The notes under the pieces are model-generated. The model was not told the origin of the DNA and ran no database searches. It was given only the letters and a program-made list of their open reading frames with translations. From positions 248,001 through 312,000 of the forward strand of contig NZ_QGOL01000002.1 in the NCBI RefSeq assembly GCF_003259255.1: a stretch of DNA of 64,000 nucleotides, given 5' to 3'. Both the position numbers and the translations under genes were made by a program. This document shows, in pieces, positions 62,516 to 64,000 of this stretch (within the stretch, counting starts at the first letter, position 1; every line of letters starts with the position of its first letter). Origin of the DNA: Algoriphagus litoralis. GTDB taxonomy: Bacteria; Bacteroidota; Bacteroidia; Cytophagales; Cyclobacteriaceae.

Positions 62516-62776
62516 ATGAAAGATTTTCTAGACTATCTAAAATGGAAACCCACTTGGATAGGAATCCTAGTCGGTTCGGTTGGATATATTTTATTCGTTC
62601 AAGCGTATGTATACCCAACCTTGACTTTTGATTTTTCTGTGATTTACGAGTGGTCAGCTTGGAGAAATCTTTTGATATGGCAGACATGCATGACAATCGC
62701 TTCTTATTTCACTTTCGGGAAGCCAAATAGAAAAGTTTGGGCAAAAGAAAAACCTCAGTCTCCTGAGGTTTCTTAA
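62516..62776 (+). CDS. Small membrane protein, unknown
   Basis: 86 residues with two hydrophobic segments (~14-31 IGILVGSVGYILFVQAYV and ~51-66 LLIWQTCMTIASYFTF) and a basic, Pro-rich tail. No family was recognised. Its last codons (62750-62771) form one arm pair of the terminator shared with the convergent photolyase gene, so the C-terminal KPQSPEVS may be constrained by RNA structure more than by protein function. Confidence 0.55.
   Translation: MKDFLDYLKWKPTWIGILVGSVGYILFVQAYVYPTLTFDFSVIYEWSAWRNLLIWQTCMTIASYFTFGKPNRKVWAKEKPQSPEVS
62750..62771. terminator. Terminator of the photolyase gene, inside the 3' end of the small membrane gene
   Basis: Stem aaacctcag / ctgaggttt with a 4-base loop. 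On the minus strand it is followed by TTTTCTTTTGC, so it mainly serves the photolyase gene, whose stop lies 23 bases away. On the plus strand the T tract is weak, and the hairpin includes coding sequence. Confidence 0.75.
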
Positions 62777-62793
62777 ATAGGTTTTGGTTTGAA

Positions 62794-64000
62794 TTAATAC
62801 GCTTTTTCTAAAGTGGGCATGTTCCTCAACGCATGTGGATAAGTGTGTCCCAGTTGGATTTTTAGACTTTTGAGTTTGGATGTGGATAAGTCCCAAGGTT
62901 GATGGATGTCAAACCCTTTAATTGCCTGTAATTCAGGAATCATCATTCGGACATAATCCCCATTTCGGTCATAGTTTTTCGCTTGGCGGAGGATATTGAA
63001 ATAGCGATTTTCTCGTGGATCATTTCCTACTCCACCGACATACATCCAGTTGCCCCAGTTGGAGCAGACATCGTAATCGATAAGTTTACTTTCAAAATAA
63101 CTCGCTCCCCAAGTCCAGTCAATTCCCAGATCATTCACCAAGAAGCTAGCAACGATCTGTCTGCCACGGTTAGACATAAAACCGGTAGCGTTCAGCTCCC
63201 GCATGTTAGCATCAACAAAAGGGACTCCTGTCCTCCCCTCAGCCCAAGCCTCGAATTGAGGCTTATCTCTACTCCAGGAGTCCTCTTGATTTTTGATGCC
63301 TTGTATTTGGAAGATCTTATCTCCGTGCTTCTTTGCAATGAATCTGAAGTAGTCTCTCCAGACCAATTCAAAGATTAGCCAATACGTGCTGTCATTCTTT
63401 TTACGCTCTTTTTCATAGCGTTTGACTTCTTCGTAAATAGATCGGGGAGAAATACAGCCCACTGCCAGCCATGGCGAAAATTTGGAGCTGTAATCCATCC
63501 CGATCAGCCCATTGCGGGTTTCCTTGTAAACTTTCAGTAGATCTTTCTCCCAAAAAAAGGACTGAAGTCGCCCAGACGCGGCTTGCTCTCCACCTTCTAT
63601 CTCCAACCACGATTTTGCAATCCGGTCAGGTTCCTCCAGTCCATAAGTATGTAGCGATGGCAATTCTCCCAATCTTGAAGAATCAAGATCACTTGGAAAA
63701 TTTAATCTCTTTGGCGTGCTCCAAGCAGGACGGATTTTGACCATTTTTTCTACCGCCTTGCGGAAATGTGTGAAAACCTCGGGTGTCTGACTCACTGGAA
63801 AAGGTAAATCGTCTATGTGGTATAAGGTACTTTGCCAAAAACTTTCCGTCGCGATACCTTTGGCGAAGGCATTTGTTTCTAAGGACTTTTCCACATTCCT
63901 CTCTTCCGAGGTTACTTCCTTGGAAAAAAATATTCCTTTGGCTTCCATTTCCTCTGCCAATTGAACAAGCTTGATCTCAGGCATGCCCTGAAGTACTATC
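62794..64000 (-). CDS. DASH-type cryptochrome/photolyase, N-terminus outside the window
   Basis: The open frame continues to the right edge, so the start is missing. The visible ~400 residues contain the FAD-binding helical domain: YKETRNGLIGMDYSSKFSPWLAVGCISPRSIYEEVKRYE, STYWLIFELVWRDYFRF, GVPFVDANMRELNATGFMSNRGRQIVASFLVNDLGIDWTWGASYFES, and NWGNWMYVGGVGNDPRE. This pattern is that of the cry-DASH group, whose enzymes repair cyclobutane dimers in single-stranded DNA. The N-terminal antenna-binding domain is mostly outside. An internal ATG at 63984 is not the real start. Confidence 0.88.
   Translation of the reverse strand, partial: IVLQGMPEIKLVQLAEEMEAKGIFFSKEVTSEERNVEKSLETNAFAKGIATESFWQSTLYHIDDLPFPVSQTPEVFTHFRKAVEKMVKIRPAWSTPKRLNFPSDLDSSRLGELPSLHTYGLEEPDRIAKSWLEIEGGEQAASGRLQSFFWEKDLLKVYKETRNGLIGMDYSSKFSPWLAVGCISPRSIYEEVKRYEKERKKNDSTYWLIFELVWRDYFRFIAKKHGDKIFQIQGIKNQEDSWSRDKPQFEAWAEGRTGVPFVDANMRELNATGFMSNRGRQIVASFLVNDLGIDWTWGASYFESKLIDYDVCSNWGNWMYVGGVGNDPRENRYFNILRQAKNYDRNGDYVRMMIPELQAIKGFDIHQPWDLSTSKLKSLKIQLGHTYPHALRNMPTLEKAY

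Overview
The window looks like chromosomal DNA of a Bacteroidota member, most likely Cytophagales and probably close to Cyclobacteriaceae/Algoriphagus. This is inferred from three things. Good matches to the Bacteroidota promoter (TTG, 17-18 bases, TAnnTTTG) lie at 942-969 and 23537-23565. There are many short-signal lipoproteins and DUF4221-type, TonB-plug and DUF5916-type proteins. The gene set is that of an aerobic heterotroph with a 2-oxoglutarate dehydrogenase operon, many exported peptidases and GH43 enzymes. There is no phage, insertion sequence, CRISPR array or rRNA.

Layout. 1-5 kb: the end of an outer-membrane DUF5916-like protein, an acidic lipoprotein, a PNPOx-like protein with a CPXCG zinc-ribbon protein, and an ECF sigma factor operon of three overlapping genes. 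5-14 kb: clpB, an M19 dipeptidase lipoprotein, a beta-propeller lipoprotein, an acyl-ACP desaturase, an M20 amidohydrolase and a pirin. 14-28 kb: a DUF2520 Rossmann protein, a barrel-less TonB-plug/MG2 protein, odhA-odhB-lpdA, dsbD and an M20 dipeptidase. 27.7-31.1 kb is a small accessory pocket: a MazF-type toxin-antitoxin pair, an MDR oxidoreductase, three palindromic repeats, an AAA/DUF4143 ATPase whose start codon lies inside one repeat, a tRNA-Gly gene broken by a 14-bp palindrome, and tRNA-Val. 31-45 kb: uvrA, a nicotinamide riboside import/kinase pair, a class C serine hydrolase, two GH43 enzymes, an S9 peptidase, a phosphodiesterase-type hydrolase, an M28 peptidase and a sugar O-acetyltransferase.

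45.2-52.1 kb holds a complete six-gene ebo cluster (eboA-eboB-eboC-eboD-eboE-eboF), the most interesting system here. Ebo clusters are known from cyanobacteria (export of the scytonemin precursor to the periplasm), from a pseudomonad and from eustigmatophyte plastids. The metabolite handled in Bacteroidota is unknown, and no pathway gene adjoins this copy. The predicted parts are a prenyltransferase (EboC), a sugar-phosphate cyclase (EboD), a TIM-barrel protein (EboE), a TatD hydrolase (EboB), an alkaline-phosphatase-fold hydrolase (EboF) and EboA. Together they suggest synthesis or modification of a prenylated cyclitol-like small molecule.

52.1-55.5 kb: three tandem DUF4221-type lipoproteins, two of which share near-identical 3' ends. 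55.5-59.4 kb: an HD-domain protein, a YitT protein, a TRIC-like channel, a methyltransferase and a patatin, mostly tightly packed on the minus strand. 59.4-64 kb: a VOC protein, an AOS-family PLP enzyme overlapping a class A beta-lactamase-like lipoprotein, two small membrane proteins and a DASH-type cryptochrome/photolyase running off the right edge.
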